Positions 10,201 through 19,592 are shown, counted from the first letter of the stretch. The stretch is DNA of 64,000 bases from Zobellella taiwanensis (GCF_003012795.1 NZ_PXYH01000001.1:124001-188000); one strand, 5' to 3'. Translations and numbers: made by a program. The notes: generated by a model not told the origin, from the letters alone.

Positions 10201-11900
10201 TTGTTTATGAGAAGGGGAATATTGACAGTCTAGCAGGCAAGCTAGCGAGCCTGTTGACTGATGCGTCTATCCGGCAGCAGATGGGCAAACATGCCCGCCA
10301 ATGGGTGATGGGTAACAGAACCTGGAAAATCTGTGCCGAAAGAGTTCGTGAAAAGGCTCACTATTTTGAAGAAAATCCTCCCGCGGTAACGATACCGCCC
10401 AAAAAGCAGCTGCCAAGCAAGCTTGCAGCTCAGTATAAAGTGGCCTTCATTGCTGATGAGTTTAGCTACAACAGCTTTAAAGATGAGTTCCAAGCGATTG
10501 TCATTGAGCCGTCAAATTGGAAGCAGCTGTTTACAGAGCATAAACCTGATATCTTTTTCTGCGAGTCGGCCTGGTCAGGGGTAGACTCCAAAAGAAGGCC
10601 TTGGCAAGGCAAGGTGTATACGAGTGTTAACTGGAAGAATGAAAATCGTACAGTCCTTCTCAGTATCCTCGATCATTGTCGCCAGGAAGGAATTCCAACC
10701 GTTTTTTGGAATAAAGAAGACCCGACTCACTTCACGGACCGTGTGCATGACTTCATCGCAACCGCGAAAGAGTTTGACTATGTGTTTACAACGGCTGAGG
10801 AGTGCTGTGAGCTCTACAAGCAAGAGTACGGAGTCAAGAATGTCTTCGCACTGCCATTTGCAACAAACCCGAGGCTCTTTAATCCCATAGCTGCAAAGCC
10901 CCGCACCAATAAAGTAGTGTTTGCAGGTAGTTGGTATGCGAATCATGAGGAGCGTTCTGCCGTGATGGAGCGCATCATGGATGCGTTACTTGAGAGCGGA
11001 TATGAATTAGAGGTGTATGACCGGTATCATGGCTCAGGTGACCCACTCCACGAGTGGCCCGAAAAGTACAGGGAATTTATCCGTCCAGGACTGCCACATC
11101 AACAGATGCCGGACGTTTACCGGTCAAGCCAACTTGGGCTGAACTTCAATACGGTAACAGACTCAGCAACAATGTTTGCCAGAAGAGTCTTTGAGCTAAT
11201 GTCTTCTAACACCTTAGTGATTAGCAACTATTCTAAGGGGGTAGACAAGATGTTCGGCGATTTGGTGGTTTTTGCGGATAGAGACGCCGATAGGCTGAAG
11301 TCACTTTCGAGTCAGGAGGTAGAAGAACTCAAGGAGCGAAGCCTCCAGCTGGTACTTGAGCAGCATACCTATACAAATCGTTGGCAAGAAATCCTGACCA
11401 AGATAGGCGCACCATGGCGACAAGACAATAAGGGCCTCACGTTTGTATGTAGAGTAGCCAGTGATGAGGATGCAAGTAGGGCCATTGATCATTACCAGAA
11501 TCACTATGCCAGTAATGATGACAACCAGCTTCTATTGTTGGTTGCAGAGAGTGTCGACCCGCTGCAGGTGACGGAGTTCTATAAAAAATACAATAGAGTT
11601 GGCATCACTGTTACCTGCATGCATCATATTAAGCACTATGCATTGTCGGGAAGGTACCAGCCCATTGAGACAAAGTACTTTGTCTATGGGACTGCTGAAC
11701 AGCTCCCATCTGGCGCATGGATCAAGAAGGCAACTCCGCATTTGGCATACGCAATCAACATACCGCTTACACCTCAACAAGGGAGTGCTTACTCACTGGG
11801 TAGGGTGAGTAACAGCGATGTTTTTCTAGGCCACGCAACTGACTTCCTTGCCATTATGAAAGAAATCAATAGTGGTTCAGCTAAAGCATTTCAAGTTTGA
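7269..11900 (+). CDS. Giant three-domain glycosyltransferase (GT4 + GT4 + CgeB-like)
   Basis: The 1543-residue protein holds two GT4 (GT-B) units, at about residues 25-385 and 619-1015. Both begin with a similar strand-loop (YVVSHGQSYASHGYAIRTQG against YILNHSLPYQSEGYATRAHG) and end in an E-x7-E-like segment (MKAAEALAYGKRLVVS, LKPLEAMAMEKALVVS). Residues 435-600 are a beta-rich insert of unknown type. Residues 1055-1390 resemble the CgeB/DUF3880-type glycosyltransferase group (KVAFIADEFSYNSF, FAGSWYANHEERS), and the last 150 residues are unassigned. Base and codon use change sharply near 8550 (residue about 430): upstream is GC-rich like wecBC, downstream AT-richer. The gene therefore looks like a fusion or recombination chimera. 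Three sequential sugar transfers by one chain are likely but unproven. Confidence 0.85.
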   Translation: MDQLIEHALTLASQPATPLIAPIKNRIAYVVSHGQSYASHGYAIRTQGVAKALNEHGFDTLCFVRPGRPWELGATAQPESTIDGVRYIHSRWNTVAPASEQAHLEQSVQRFIELFRVYRPQVVLAASNYIVGLPAWIAARRLGLPFYNEVRGFWELSRDAREPGYAKISEFKAEALRDTFVAKQAQKVFTLNQPMTDELIKRGISANNIAIVPNGVSKLPEIKPADPQLKKKLSIKDNDKVIGYVGSFNHYEGLETLLEACEHLIKQGEAIKLLLVGDDQPITAASGTNKAMADKPWLTQVGRVPHEQIADYYALLDAVVISRKPLTVCNIVPPMKAAEALAYGKRLVVSDVAPLAEYADKYDGVVSFEADSATSLATALQRSLKLPAQKPSTELLFSAHTEPMAKALKVEESAAGQKASQSNTLKNHAPLAKENASKAKRSDTYVLAESSIKAMLFVDSSEDKNGLLSLKEKSFTVTIDSWIDDAEDLDVELFCRVNDEALIEKNAGIAKVSFLDAKGKAIEKPGLNNLSWSEYLGCWYFYFKPEKAKAESKSALSFIKPKGVSKVEVTFSKWHVADVSLKNSITITKRPSIQHFLRSDFSKIIGEIENPVIKSAVKKSKGKLCYILNHSLPYQSEGYATRAHGLAKAIGATGAEVVCISRPGFPWSFIKEYKDQTLPGKETIEGVEYQRLREPKGWKGTHNYIAKAAHELEKKLVEIKPSCVMAASDFKNAMPAYLAARRLGIPFIYEMRGFWEVTHESRDPSAVQTSNYHLTQYLETLLARHADHVFTLTKAMQQALVGRGLPSEQISLLPNSCDPATFDPKNNLKNKVLLSQLNIPDNVPVIGYIGTFNAYEGLDDLMHACGKLYREGVVFRALLVGSEPSSRAGKGPCASEIESIATSYGFKDWLIMPGRIPHDQVSDYYSLIDIAPFTRKPLPVTELVSPLKPLEAMAMEKALVVSSVGALAEMVQDGKTGLVYEKGNIDSLAGKLASLLTDASIRQQMGKHARQWVMGNRTWKICAERVREKAHYFEENPPAVTIPPKKQLPSKLAAQYKVAFIADEFSYNSFKDEFQAIVIEPSNWKQLFTEHKPDIFFCESAWSGVDSKRRPWQGKVYTSVNWKNENRTVLLSILDHCRQEGIPTVFWNKEDPTHFTDRVHDFIATAKEFDYVFTTAEECCELYKQEYGVKNVFALPFATNPRLFNPIAAKPRTNKVVFAGSWYANHEERSAVMERIMDALLESGYELEVYDRYHGSGDPLHEWPEKYREFIRPGLPHQQMPDVYRSSQLGLNFNTVTDSATMFARRVFELMSSNTLVISNYSKGVDKMFGDLVVFADRDADRLKSLSSQEVEELKERSLQLVLEQHTYTNRWQEILTKIGAPWRQDNKGLTFVCRVASDEDASRAIDHYQNHYASNDDNQLLLLVAESVDPLQVTEFYKKYNRVGITVTCMHHIKHYALSGRYQPIETKYFVYGTAEQLPSGAWIKKATPHLAYAINIPLTPQQGSAYSLGRVSNSDVFLGHATDFLAIMKEINSGSAKAFQV

Positions 11901-11906
11901 GGTTTG

Positions 11907-13880
11907 ATGATGATTGCCGTATCGATAATTGTCCCATGCTTTAATGCCTACTCGAAAATAGGGCGCTGTTTAGCATCTTTGCGCTCGATAGACTTCCCTA
12001 GCGATGACTACGAAGTGATATTTGTGGATGATAAATCCACCGATGGTACCTACGAAATGCTGAAGGCTGAGTGCGAGACAGTAAAGAACTGGTCGGTGAC
12101 ACAGCTACAAAACAACAGCGGATCGCCATCGAGGCCAAGAAACGAAGGGGTTAAGTTAGCGAAAGGAGAGTACGTATTTTATCTTGACTGTGATGATGAG
12201 ATTCTCCCTACCACATTAAAAGCCTATTATAATCATGCGGCTAAAAGTGATGCATGTGTAGTGCGCGGGCCATTGTTGGCTGACGATGGAAAAAGAAAGA
12301 TTTTGATGAACACGATACCAGAGTGGTCTTCAAGATTTTCAAAAAAAGAACGCGTATCGAAGATAATCGAAAAGCAGAGCACTACACCGCCACAGCTTGT
12401 TAGAACGCAACTGGTCGTATCAAAAAGAATTGAATGGCCAGAAAAAATAAAAATGGGTGAAGACACCCTTTTTCTAGTTGATGTATTATGCAATGCAGAA
12501 AATATTGAGTATTTGGATGAGCCTTGCTATATCTACAATAAAAGGCCTGCATTAACTCTATCAACAACCCAGGCTTATGGCGATAAAGAGCTAAGTGACC
12601 ACATAACCGTATGGTCGCTGGTACAGTCTAAGCTTGGAGAAGTTGGTGTTGATTATTCGAAAACTCGTTTGTTTGTTGGTTTGTCAACATCGCTAAAGTC
12701 GCTGATACACAAAAATAAAAATGATATAAAAAATGAAACCTTTTCTAGGTTTTCATCTTTTTTGAAAGAGCACGAAGCCGTTATCAATGATTATAAACTG
12801 AGTGAAAGGTTAAAAGAGATTGTTATCAGTGCTTTAAAAAAAGACTTCAAGGAGTTTAAAAATCTTTGTAGGCCAAGGCTTTTAGTCGCTGGGCATGATC
12901 TAAAGTTTATCACACCGGCTGAGACGGCTCTTTCTGAGCACTTTGATATTCGTTACGATAAATGGGAAAGCCATACCGGCCATAATGAAAAACAAAGCAA
13001 AGAGCTGTTAGGGTGGGCGGAGGTGATTTGGTGTGAATGGATGCTAGGCAATAGCCTATGGTATTCAAATAACAAAAAAGGAAATCAAAAGTTAGTTATT
13101 CGTATGCATAGGCAAGAACTTGGTACCGTCTATGCAGAAAAAATTGATTTTAATAATGTTGACGTTGTTTTCACTGTTTCTACACTTTTCTTCGAGCGTG
13201 TTATTGAGAGATTTCCTAATATTCCCCGTCGTAAAGTTAGGGTTTTGCCCAACTATGTTGATGTTGATGCTTATGGAAAAGAATGGCATGATGACCGGCT
13301 TTTTACCTTAGGGATGATAGGAATATTGCCTTCCAAGAAAAACTTCCACCTTGCTTTAGAAGCGCTGAGAACTTTAAAGAAAAAAGATAGTCGCTATAAA
13401 CTTATTGTCTATGGAAAAAAGCCTGAGGATCTTCCCTGGTTGACTAAAAATAAAGAAGAGATGGCATATTTTGAAAGGTGCAATAGTTACATAAGTGAAA
13501 ATGTCCTTGACGACTCAGTGAGGTTTAGAGGCCACTGCGATATAAAGAAAGCTTTAGCTCATGACCGTGTTGGGTTTGTACTTTCCCTAAGTGAGTCTGT
13601 ACAGGAGTTGCCCGGATTCGAAAGCTTTCATCTTGCTGTAGCGGACGGTTTTGCTTCAGGTGGAGTTAGTTTGATTAAGAAATGGGCGGGTTGTGAGTAT
13701 ATCTTTCCAGGCACTGTCATCTTTGAAAGCACGTCAGGTCTTGTGGAAGCCATCCTAGATTTCTCAGCGGACAAAGATAGATTTAAAACATTGTCTTATT
13801 CTGGCGTCTCTTTCTTAAAAGAAAATTATGCCCTAACCGAGTTTGTGAAAAATATAAAGTCAGAAGTGAGTGCTTTGTGA
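11907..13880 (+). CDS. Two-domain glycosyltransferase (GT2 + GT4)
   Basis: Residues 1-230 are a GT2 (GT-A) domain with VSIIVPCFNAY at the N-terminus, FVDDKSTDGTYEM, and the metal-binding DCDDE. Residues about 320-655 form a GT-B-like domain with GMIGILPSKKNFHLALEAL and a late acidic helix. The ribosome site GAGG at 11899-11902 favours the ATG at 11907 or 11910 over the TTG at 11904. The gene starts just after the preceding stop, overlaps the next gene by 4 nt and is AT-rich, so it belongs to the imported block that starts inside the previous gene. The sugar specificity cannot be read from sequence. Confidence 0.85.
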   Translation: MMIAVSIIVPCFNAYSKIGRCLASLRSIDFPSDDYEVIFVDDKSTDGTYEMLKAECETVKNWSVTQLQNNSGSPSRPRNEGVKLAKGEYVFYLDCDDEILPTTLKAYYNHAAKSDACVVRGPLLADDGKRKILMNTIPEWSSRFSKKERVSKIIEKQSTTPPQLVRTQLVVSKRIEWPEKIKMGEDTLFLVDVLCNAENIEYLDEPCYIYNKRPALTLSTTQAYGDKELSDHITVWSLVQSKLGEVGVDYSKTRLFVGLSTSLKSLIHKNKNDIKNETFSRFSSFLKEHEAVINDYKLSERLKEIVISALKKDFKEFKNLCRPRLLVAGHDLKFITPAETALSEHFDIRYDKWESHTGHNEKQSKELLGWAEVIWCEWMLGNSLWYSNNKKGNQKLVIRMHRQELGTVYAEKIDFNNVDVVFTVSTLFFERVIERFPNIPRRKVRVLPNYVDVDAYGKEWHDDRLFTLGMIGILPSKKNFHLALEALRTLKKKDSRYKLIVYGKKPEDLPWLTKNKEEMAYFERCNSYISENVLDDSVRFRGHCDIKKALAHDRVGFVLSLSESVQELPGFESFHLAVADGFASGGVSLIKKWAGCEYIFPGTVIFESTSGLVEAILDFSADKDRFKTLSYSGVSFLKENYALTEFVKNIKSEVSAL

Positions 13881-16800
13881 AATATCTAAAGTATGCCGGA
13901 TTTGAACCTTTCCCTCTATCGTTGCCGCTCGATTGGACTGCTGACCCTTACAAAAACTTAAACTGGAGACATAATCTGTGCAGTCTTCGTTGGTTGGGAA
14001 GTTTTAGTGATGAATTCAAGGTAGACATTATAAAAGACTTTTACAATTTCCATGTTGTAAAAGGAAAGAAGAATCCTCTCTTCTCTGAAAGGAAGGGAGC
14101 CCACACTATGTCTATAAGGCTGAAAGTATTAGTTGACTTTTACTTGAGTTCCCTCGGGAAGCTTTCGGTCTCGGATGTTAAGGCTATAAAAGATTTGATT
14201 TTTTCCGATATTAAAAATCTTTTATCAGAAGATAATTACAATGCTGGCCATAATCATGGCCTCATGCTTGATTTATCCTTGCTTTATTGTGCAAGTAGCT
14301 TTAAAGAAAGTGGTGATTTCTTTGATGTTAAGATGGTTTTTGACAGGGCATCAAAAACGCTTTCTCAGATGTTTAACAGTTCTGGTTTTACAAAAGAGCA
14401 CTCTATAGTTTACCAACCCTTTAATGCTGCGCTTGCCAATGAGTTGTTTGACTATGCTGCTGATTTCAAGCAAAGTGAGTTGATTGAATTTATACAGAAA
14501 ATCAATAACGCTACTGATAAACTTTTGGCAATGGCGAAACTGTCTGATGGGCATTATTTGACAGTTGGTGATAGCTTTAGGAAGATCGACCCATCCCTTA
14601 TTGAGAAGTCGATAAAAAATAAAACTACAAAAAACAAAAATAGCTTAAACGTTGATCATGATTTGCTTTTGGATACCAAAGCAGGGATCTGTTTGTATTC
14701 TAAAAAAGATAATAGCTGTCAAATAAAATTAGCTTTTACCTCTTGCTGGCATTCCAATGCCCATAAACAAAACGACGAATTATCATTTATCCTGGAATAT
14801 AACGGCATCTGTATTTTTGATGATGTTGGCTATACTGAATTTGTTACTGACAAGGGTAGAGAGTGGCACCGCTCTGAGTCTGTCCACTCTAATTTCTCCG
14901 TGCAGGCGATTGAGTGGAGCAAACGGCAAAAAACTGACAAAAACTCACTCGTCACCTATGCGGAAAATAATCACAACCATTTAGTGGTTAAGGGGCATCA
15001 CACCAGGTTTGCAAGCACTCCTGTCGAAAGATTGCTCGCTTTAGATAAAGAACGACAAACCATTTACATTAAAGATTCTTTTTTTACGCTTGAAAAGCTG
15101 GGTGGTGTGATTGAAACTCGCTTTGTACTGCATCCGTCCATTAGCGTTAATTTTAATAATAATGACATTGAGTTCCTGTCGAAAGGTGTTTGCATCGCAC
15201 GGCTTACGGTACAGGAATCTAAAAGCAAAATCTTGGAAATTAAAAAAGAGAGAATTGATTATGTTGAAAACAATCGTTCAAAAGTTTCCAGTACTGACGT
15301 CATAAAGATTCTCAGTGAGTGTCCCGAAAGCCAGAGCTATGATGCGACCTACAAAATAGAGCTCATTAGCAACAATGCTTTAACTGTTCGCTATGATGAC
15401 GAACAATCTGTTGGATACAATATACTAAACAATAATGCCTGGTTTACACCAAGGTTTGGCACTGTTCCTTTTGGTCCAGGTGTCAAAATAGACTGGAGTC
15501 TCGATCCATTTAGTAACCGAAGCTGGGTTTGGCTTTTCCATCAATTAGCTTTCATAAAAGACTTGCTCAACTATGACAAAGATGATTCATCGGGAAAAGG
15601 CTTAAGCTTTTGTCTTGGTGTATTAAAGAGTTGGTGGGAGAATAATAAAGACGTGCCATTCACGTCTGACGTCGTTTGGCATGATCATGGCTCAGCCTTG
15701 CGGTTACGGCGTATACTCGATGTGTTTAACCAGCTTTCTGGGGCAAGGGCTTTAACTAGTGATGAGAGCGGGTTTTTTGATTGCTTAATCAAAAAGCATG
15801 CTGATTACTTAGCAGATGAGAAATTTTATTCTCGTGGTAATAATCATGGCTTGGACCAGACTATAACTCTTTTTCTGGCTTGCGTCTCTTTTAAAGAAAA
15901 AAACTGGGCGGCAGAATATTTATCTCTGTGTACGGACAGGCTTCGCTATGAAGTTGAGCGTATGTTTGATGGTGATGGTGGGCACTTTGAGAATAGCTGC
16001 CATTACCAAGGGTTGGGTATCACTCAGCTTTTAATGGTGTCGAATTTACTTCGTAAGCATAGAGATGTTTTATCTCCAGAAAGTGTCGTGTCTCAAGAGC
16101 TCATCGAAAAAGCTACTAAAGTGTTGTGCTTTATGGTTACGCCTCTTGGGAATTTTGCACCTATAGGTGATACAGAAGCGTCAAAGCCGCCTATAATTTT
16201 TCCTGACTATAGCAAACCAAATAACTACAGCAATTATCAGTTTGCCTTGAGCTGCGGCACGGAAGGAAAAGCGCTTAAAGATAACTATATGGTTTTACCT
16301 GAGTCAGGCTGGGCCTTTTATCGTAATACATGGAAAGATAAAAACGATTTTTATCTTTTGGCTAAGTGTGGTTATAAAAGCGACTACCATCGCCAAGATG
16401 ATGACACAAGCTTTGTCCTTTATTACAAAGGCGAGGAGTGGATTACTGACGGTGGTCTGTATAACTATCAAGAATCAGATAGTGATCGTAAATTCATTCG
16501 CTCGCACCATGCACATAGCATGTCTGCACCAGTTGAAAAATCACCAATACGGAAAAACAAACTCTTAAAAGGCGAGTCGAGCTTATTAGGTGGTATAAAT
16601 AGCGATGATTTTTTCTATGTAAAGATGAAAACTAACATTTTTGCTGGCTACAAGGTCGCTAGGCAATTGTCGGTTAAAAATGATCTCTCTTTGTCTATTT
16701 ATGATTGCGTTGAGAATGAAAAAAACCAAGGGTTAACTCAGTATAGGACTCGCTTTGTAGTTCCAGTAGATAAAGAAATTTTAGTCCATGAAGATTGCAT

Positions 16801-16984
16801 TGAAATAAAAAAGGGATCTTTGTCTCTGAGAATATTAATACTCTCTGATATTGCGTATGATGTTGGATTGAGCTCTATTTCAATATCAAGAAGTTTTAAT
16901 GAGTTGATTGACGCTCAGGCGGTTGATATAAATTATTTCTCATCAGGCTTAACGGTAAATTATAAATGCCTTTGGTCTTTGTAG
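13877..16984 (+). CDS. Duplicated heparinase II/III-like protein, cytoplasmic
   Basis: The 1035-residue protein is two copies of a heparinase II/III (alginate-lyase-like) unit, about residues 1-510 and 511-1035, each an alpha-toroid followed by a beta-sandwich. Matching features in the two halves are HNHGLMLD (about 123) and NNHGLDQ (about 654), IVYQPFN and CHYQGLG, TVGDSFRK and PIGDTEAS, and HKQNDELSF (about 295) and YHRQDDDTSF (about 836). The Asn-His and Tyr positions used by these lyases are kept in both halves. There is no signal peptide or membrane segment, although most lyases of this type are exported. The GTG start overlaps the previous stop. Such proteins do occur in polysaccharide biosynthesis loci; whether this one trims, proof-reads or modifies the chain is unknown. 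Confidence 0.8.
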   Translation: MKYLKYAGFEPFPLSLPLDWTADPYKNLNWRHNLCSLRWLGSFSDEFKVDIIKDFYNFHVVKGKKNPLFSERKGAHTMSIRLKVLVDFYLSSLGKLSVSDVKAIKDLIFSDIKNLLSEDNYNAGHNHGLMLDLSLLYCASSFKESGDFFDVKMVFDRASKTLSQMFNSSGFTKEHSIVYQPFNAALANELFDYAADFKQSELIEFIQKINNATDKLLAMAKLSDGHYLTVGDSFRKIDPSLIEKSIKNKTTKNKNSLNVDHDLLLDTKAGICLYSKKDNSCQIKLAFTSCWHSNAHKQNDELSFILEYNGICIFDDVGYTEFVTDKGREWHRSESVHSNFSVQAIEWSKRQKTDKNSLVTYAENNHNHLVVKGHHTRFASTPVERLLALDKERQTIYIKDSFFTLEKLGGVIETRFVLHPSISVNFNNNDIEFLSKGVCIARLTVQESKSKILEIKKERIDYVENNRSKVSSTDVIKILSECPESQSYDATYKIELISNNALTVRYDDEQSVGYNILNNNAWFTPRFGTVPFGPGVKIDWSLDPFSNRSWVWLFHQLAFIKDLLNYDKDDSSGKGLSFCLGVLKSWWENNKDVPFTSDVVWHDHGSALRLRRILDVFNQLSGARALTSDESGFFDCLIKKHADYLADEKFYSRGNNHGLDQTITLFLACVSFKEKNWAAEYLSLCTDRLRYEVERMFDGDGGHFENSCHYQGLGITQLLMVSNLLRKHRDVLSPESVVSQELIEKATKVLCFMVTPLGNFAPIGDTEASKPPIIFPDYSKPNNYSNYQFALSCGTEGKALKDNYMVLPESGWAFYRNTWKDKNDFYLLAKCGYKSDYHRQDDDTSFVLYYKGEEWITDGGLYNYQESDSDRKFIRSHHAHSMSAPVEKSPIRKNKLLKGESSLLGGINSDDFFYVKMKTNIFAGYKVARQLSVKNDLSLSIYDCVENEKNQGLTQYRTRFVVPVDKEILVHEDCIEIKKGSLSLRILILSDIAYDVGLSSISISRSFNELIDAQAVDINYFSSGLTVNYKCLWSL

Positions 16985-17009
16985 GTTGAGATTTCGGAGT
17001 TTTTATGAT

Positions 17010-17175
17010 AACAGGCCGGTGAAAACATGGCGGCCATTCGCCACATGGCATTAAACGCCCCAAACAGTGATACCAGCTTCAAGGCTGGAATCAAACACAA
17101 ACAGAAGCGGGCAAGTCGCAATACCGATTACCTGTCGCCAGTCCTGTAGGACTGGCGACAGGTAATCTTGCACTG
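17010..17175 (+). pseudogene. Remnant of the 3' end of an ISAs1-family transposase
   Basis: The reading corresponds to the last 45 or so residues of an ISAs1 transposase (QAGENMAAIRHMALNA, then FKAGIKHKQKRASRN), matching the C-terminus of the intact copy at 19749-20909 and the fragment at 20920-21116. It ends in a degenerate IS terminus, TAATCTTGCACTG. The rest of the element is missing. The fragment marks the junction between the AT-rich block and galU. Confidence 0.8.
17126..17167. repeat. Perfect 42-nt palindrome in an IS remnant
   Basis: Two perfect 20-nt arms (GATTACCTGTCGCCAGTCCT and its reverse complement) are separated by GT. Intact copies of this IS end have only one arm, so the second arm seems to be a local inverted duplication. 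In RNA it would form a very stable hairpin upstream of galU; there is no clear T-run after it. Confidence 0.85.
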
Positions 17176-17235
17176 GCTTAGTCTTTACATTAAAAATCGA
17201 ATCGCAAGAATTTTAAAAGTCCACTTTGGAGTCTT

Positions 17236-18147
17236 ATGAAAGCCATCATACCCGTTGCTGGGCTCGGTACCCGCATGCTACCTGCCACTAAAGCCATTCC
17301 AAAAGAAATGCTGCCCATTGTGGATAAGCCACTTATTCAATATGTGGTAACCGAGGCAGTGGCTGCCGGTTTTAAAGAGATTGTGCTGGTTACTCATTCC
17401 AGTAAAAACTCTATTGAAAACCATTTCGACACCAGCTTTGAACTGGAAGCCACCCTGGAAAAACGGGTAAAGCGCCAGCTGCTGGATGAGGTGCGTTCCA
17501 TTTGCCCGGCCGACGTTACCATTATGCATGTACGCCAGGGTGCCGCCAAAGGGCTGGGCCATGCCGTGCTGTGTGCTCAGCCCATGGTAGGTGATGAGCC
17601 GTTTGCCGTTATTTTGCCAGACGTATTAATTGACGATGCCGCCTGCAACCTGGCGAAAGATAACCTGGCCCGTATGCGTGAGCGCTTTGAAGAGGCTGGT
17701 AACAGCCAGATTATGGTAGAGCCCGTGCCAGAGCAGCTAGTAAGTCAATATGGCGTGGTAGATTGCATGGGCCACGAGGTGGCGGTTGATCAAAGCAAAC
17801 CCATGACCGGTATTGTAGAAAAGCCCGCTGCCGAGCAGGCGCCGTCCAACCTGGCAGTAGTGGGGCGTTATGTGCTGAGCAAAGCCATTTGGCCGCTGCT
17901 GGCTAAAACACCTCCCGGCGCAGGAGATGAAATTCAGCTTACTGATGCCATTGCCGCGCTGATGCAGCAAGAGCGGGTAGATGCTTATCGCATGGTGGGC
18001 AAAAGCCACGACTGCGGCAGCAAGCTGGGCTATATGAAAGCTAATGTAGAATATGCCCTTCGCCACCCCGATCTGGGTGAAGACTTCGCCAGCATGCTTG
18101 CAACTTATACCGGCAATAAGGTAGTGCCCTTTGCCGCTGGCGAATAA
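17236..18147 (+). CDS. galU: UTP-glucose-1-phosphate uridylyltransferase
   Basis: The 303-residue enzyme makes UDP-glucose from glucose-1-P and UTP. The N-terminal nucleotide-binding signature is visible as [20 protein letters not shown] followed by DKPLIQYVV, with [12 protein letters not shown] and [12 protein letters not shown] further on, and the length is typical of bacterial GalU. Its base composition returns to the GC-richer style, unlike the genes upstream. It is followed 11 nt later by pgi. The galU-pgi-phosphohexomutase order recalls the sugar-supply module at one end of Acinetobacter capsule loci. Confidence 0.95.
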   Translation: MKAIIPVAGLGTRMLPATKAIPKEMLPIVDKPLIQYVVTEAVAAGFKEIVLVTHSSKNSIENHFDTSFELEATLEKRVKRQLLDEVRSICPADVTIMHVRQGAAKGLGHAVLCAQPMVGDEPFAVILPDVLIDDAACNLAKDNLARMRERFEEAGNSQIMVEPVPEQLVSQYGVVDCMGHEVAVDQSKPMTGIVEKPAAEQAPSNLAVVGRYVLSKAIWPLLAKTPPGAGDEIQLTDAIAALMQQERVDAYRMVGKSHDCGSKLGYMKANVEYALRHPDLGEDFASMLATYTGNKVVPFAAGE

Positions 18148-18158
18148 TTAAAGCTGGA

Positions 18159-19592
18159 TTGATTGTGCCGTTATCTACACATCCTTTATTCAAGGCGTTG
18201 CAACACAGCGCTGAATCCATGCCCACGCTGGCAGAACGCTTTGCTGAAAATAGCGAACGTGCGCAGCAGCTGACTTTTCATGTTGGTGAGGAGTTGCTGG
18301 TGGACCTTTCCCGCCAGCAGGTATGCCCTGCTGTGCTGCAACAGCTGTGCGAGCTGGCCCGGCACATGAATCTGCCTGCGGCCATTGCCGGCCTGTTTGC
18401 CGATAACCAGTTTAACCCCACCGAGCAACGCGCCGTGCTGCACACGGCACTGCGTATGCCGGCAGGTAGCACGCTTGAGCATAACGGCGTGAATGTGGTG
18501 CCTGCGGTGCATGCAGAGCTGGCTAAAATGCGCCGCTTTTGTGAGCAAGTGCATTCGGGCGAGTGGCATGGCTTTACCGGCCTGGCCATCACCGATGTGG
18601 TGAACATTGGCATTGGTGGCTCCGACCTGGGTCCGGCCATGGTATGCGAAGCGCTTAAGCCCTATTGCACCACCGGCATTCGCACGTATTTTGTGTCGAA
18701 CATAGACCCGGCGCATCTGGCCACCACCCTTGAGCCGCTTAACCCGGCCACCACTTTGTTTGTGGTGTCGTCCAAAAGCTTTGGCACCGACGAGACCATG
18801 TCTAACGCGGTGGCTGCCCGCCAGTGGCTGCTGAGTGCCTGTGGTGATGAGAGCCTGATTCAGCAGCATTTTGTGGCCGTGTCTACCAATCACCGCAAGG
18901 TGGTGGAGTTTGGCATTGCGGCCGAAAACATGTTTGAGTTCTGGAGCTGGGTAGGCGGGCGCTTTTCTTTGTGGTCTGCCATTGGCCTGCCCATTGCGCT
19001 GGCAGTGGGTTTTGAGCGCTTTGAGCAGCTGCTGGCCGGTGCCCATGCCATGGATGAACACCTGCGCACCACGCCCCTTGAGCAGAACATTCCGGTGCTG
19101 CTGGCCTTGTTAACCGTGTGGAACCATAACGTGCTGGGCCATGCCAGCGAAGGGGTGTTCCCCTACAGCCAGCTGATGCACCGTTTTCCGGCATTTTTGC
19201 AGCAGCTGAATATGGAATCAAATGGCAAGTCGGTTACCTTGAGTGGCGAGCCGGTCAGCTGTGCCACCGGCCCCATTGTGTTTGGTGATGTGGGCTCCAA
19301 CAGCCAGCATGCGTTTTTTCAGTTGCTGCATCAGGGCACCACTGTGGTGCCGGCGGAGTTTATTGGCTTTGTAAACTCGCCTTATGACTTTGCTGCTCAC
19401 CGGCACAAGCTGCTGGCTAATATGTTGGCCCAGGCCGAGGCGCTGGCCTTTGGCAAGCCGGCCGCTGAGGTGCAAGCCGAGCTGAGAGCGGAATGATTGA
19501 GCGAACAGCGCATTGCCGAGCTGCTGCCCAGTAAGGTGATGCCCGGCAATCGCCCCAGCACAGTAATTTTGTGCAAGGAGCTGACCCCTCAT
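18159..19592 (+). pseudogene. pgi: Glucose-6-phosphate isomerase, broken by a stop codon and an IS
   Basis: Reading from TTG 18159 (or GTG 18165) gives 445 residues of phosphoglucose isomerase with the SIS-domain motif IGIGGSDLGPAMV, the MESNGK glutamate and the SQHAF histidine. A TGA at 19494-19496 interrupts it, where the protein would continue after LRAE. In the same frame Pgi sequence resumes as LSEQRIAELLPSKVMPGNRP and runs to KELTPH, where the ISAs1 element begins. The last part of the enzyme (E. coli Pgi is about 549 residues), including the catalytic lysine in the GVELGK region, is absent and is not found beyond the IS. A single G-to-T change (GGA to TGA) would explain the stop. The gene should make no active enzyme, so the cell presumably relies on another pgi. 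Confidence 0.9.
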
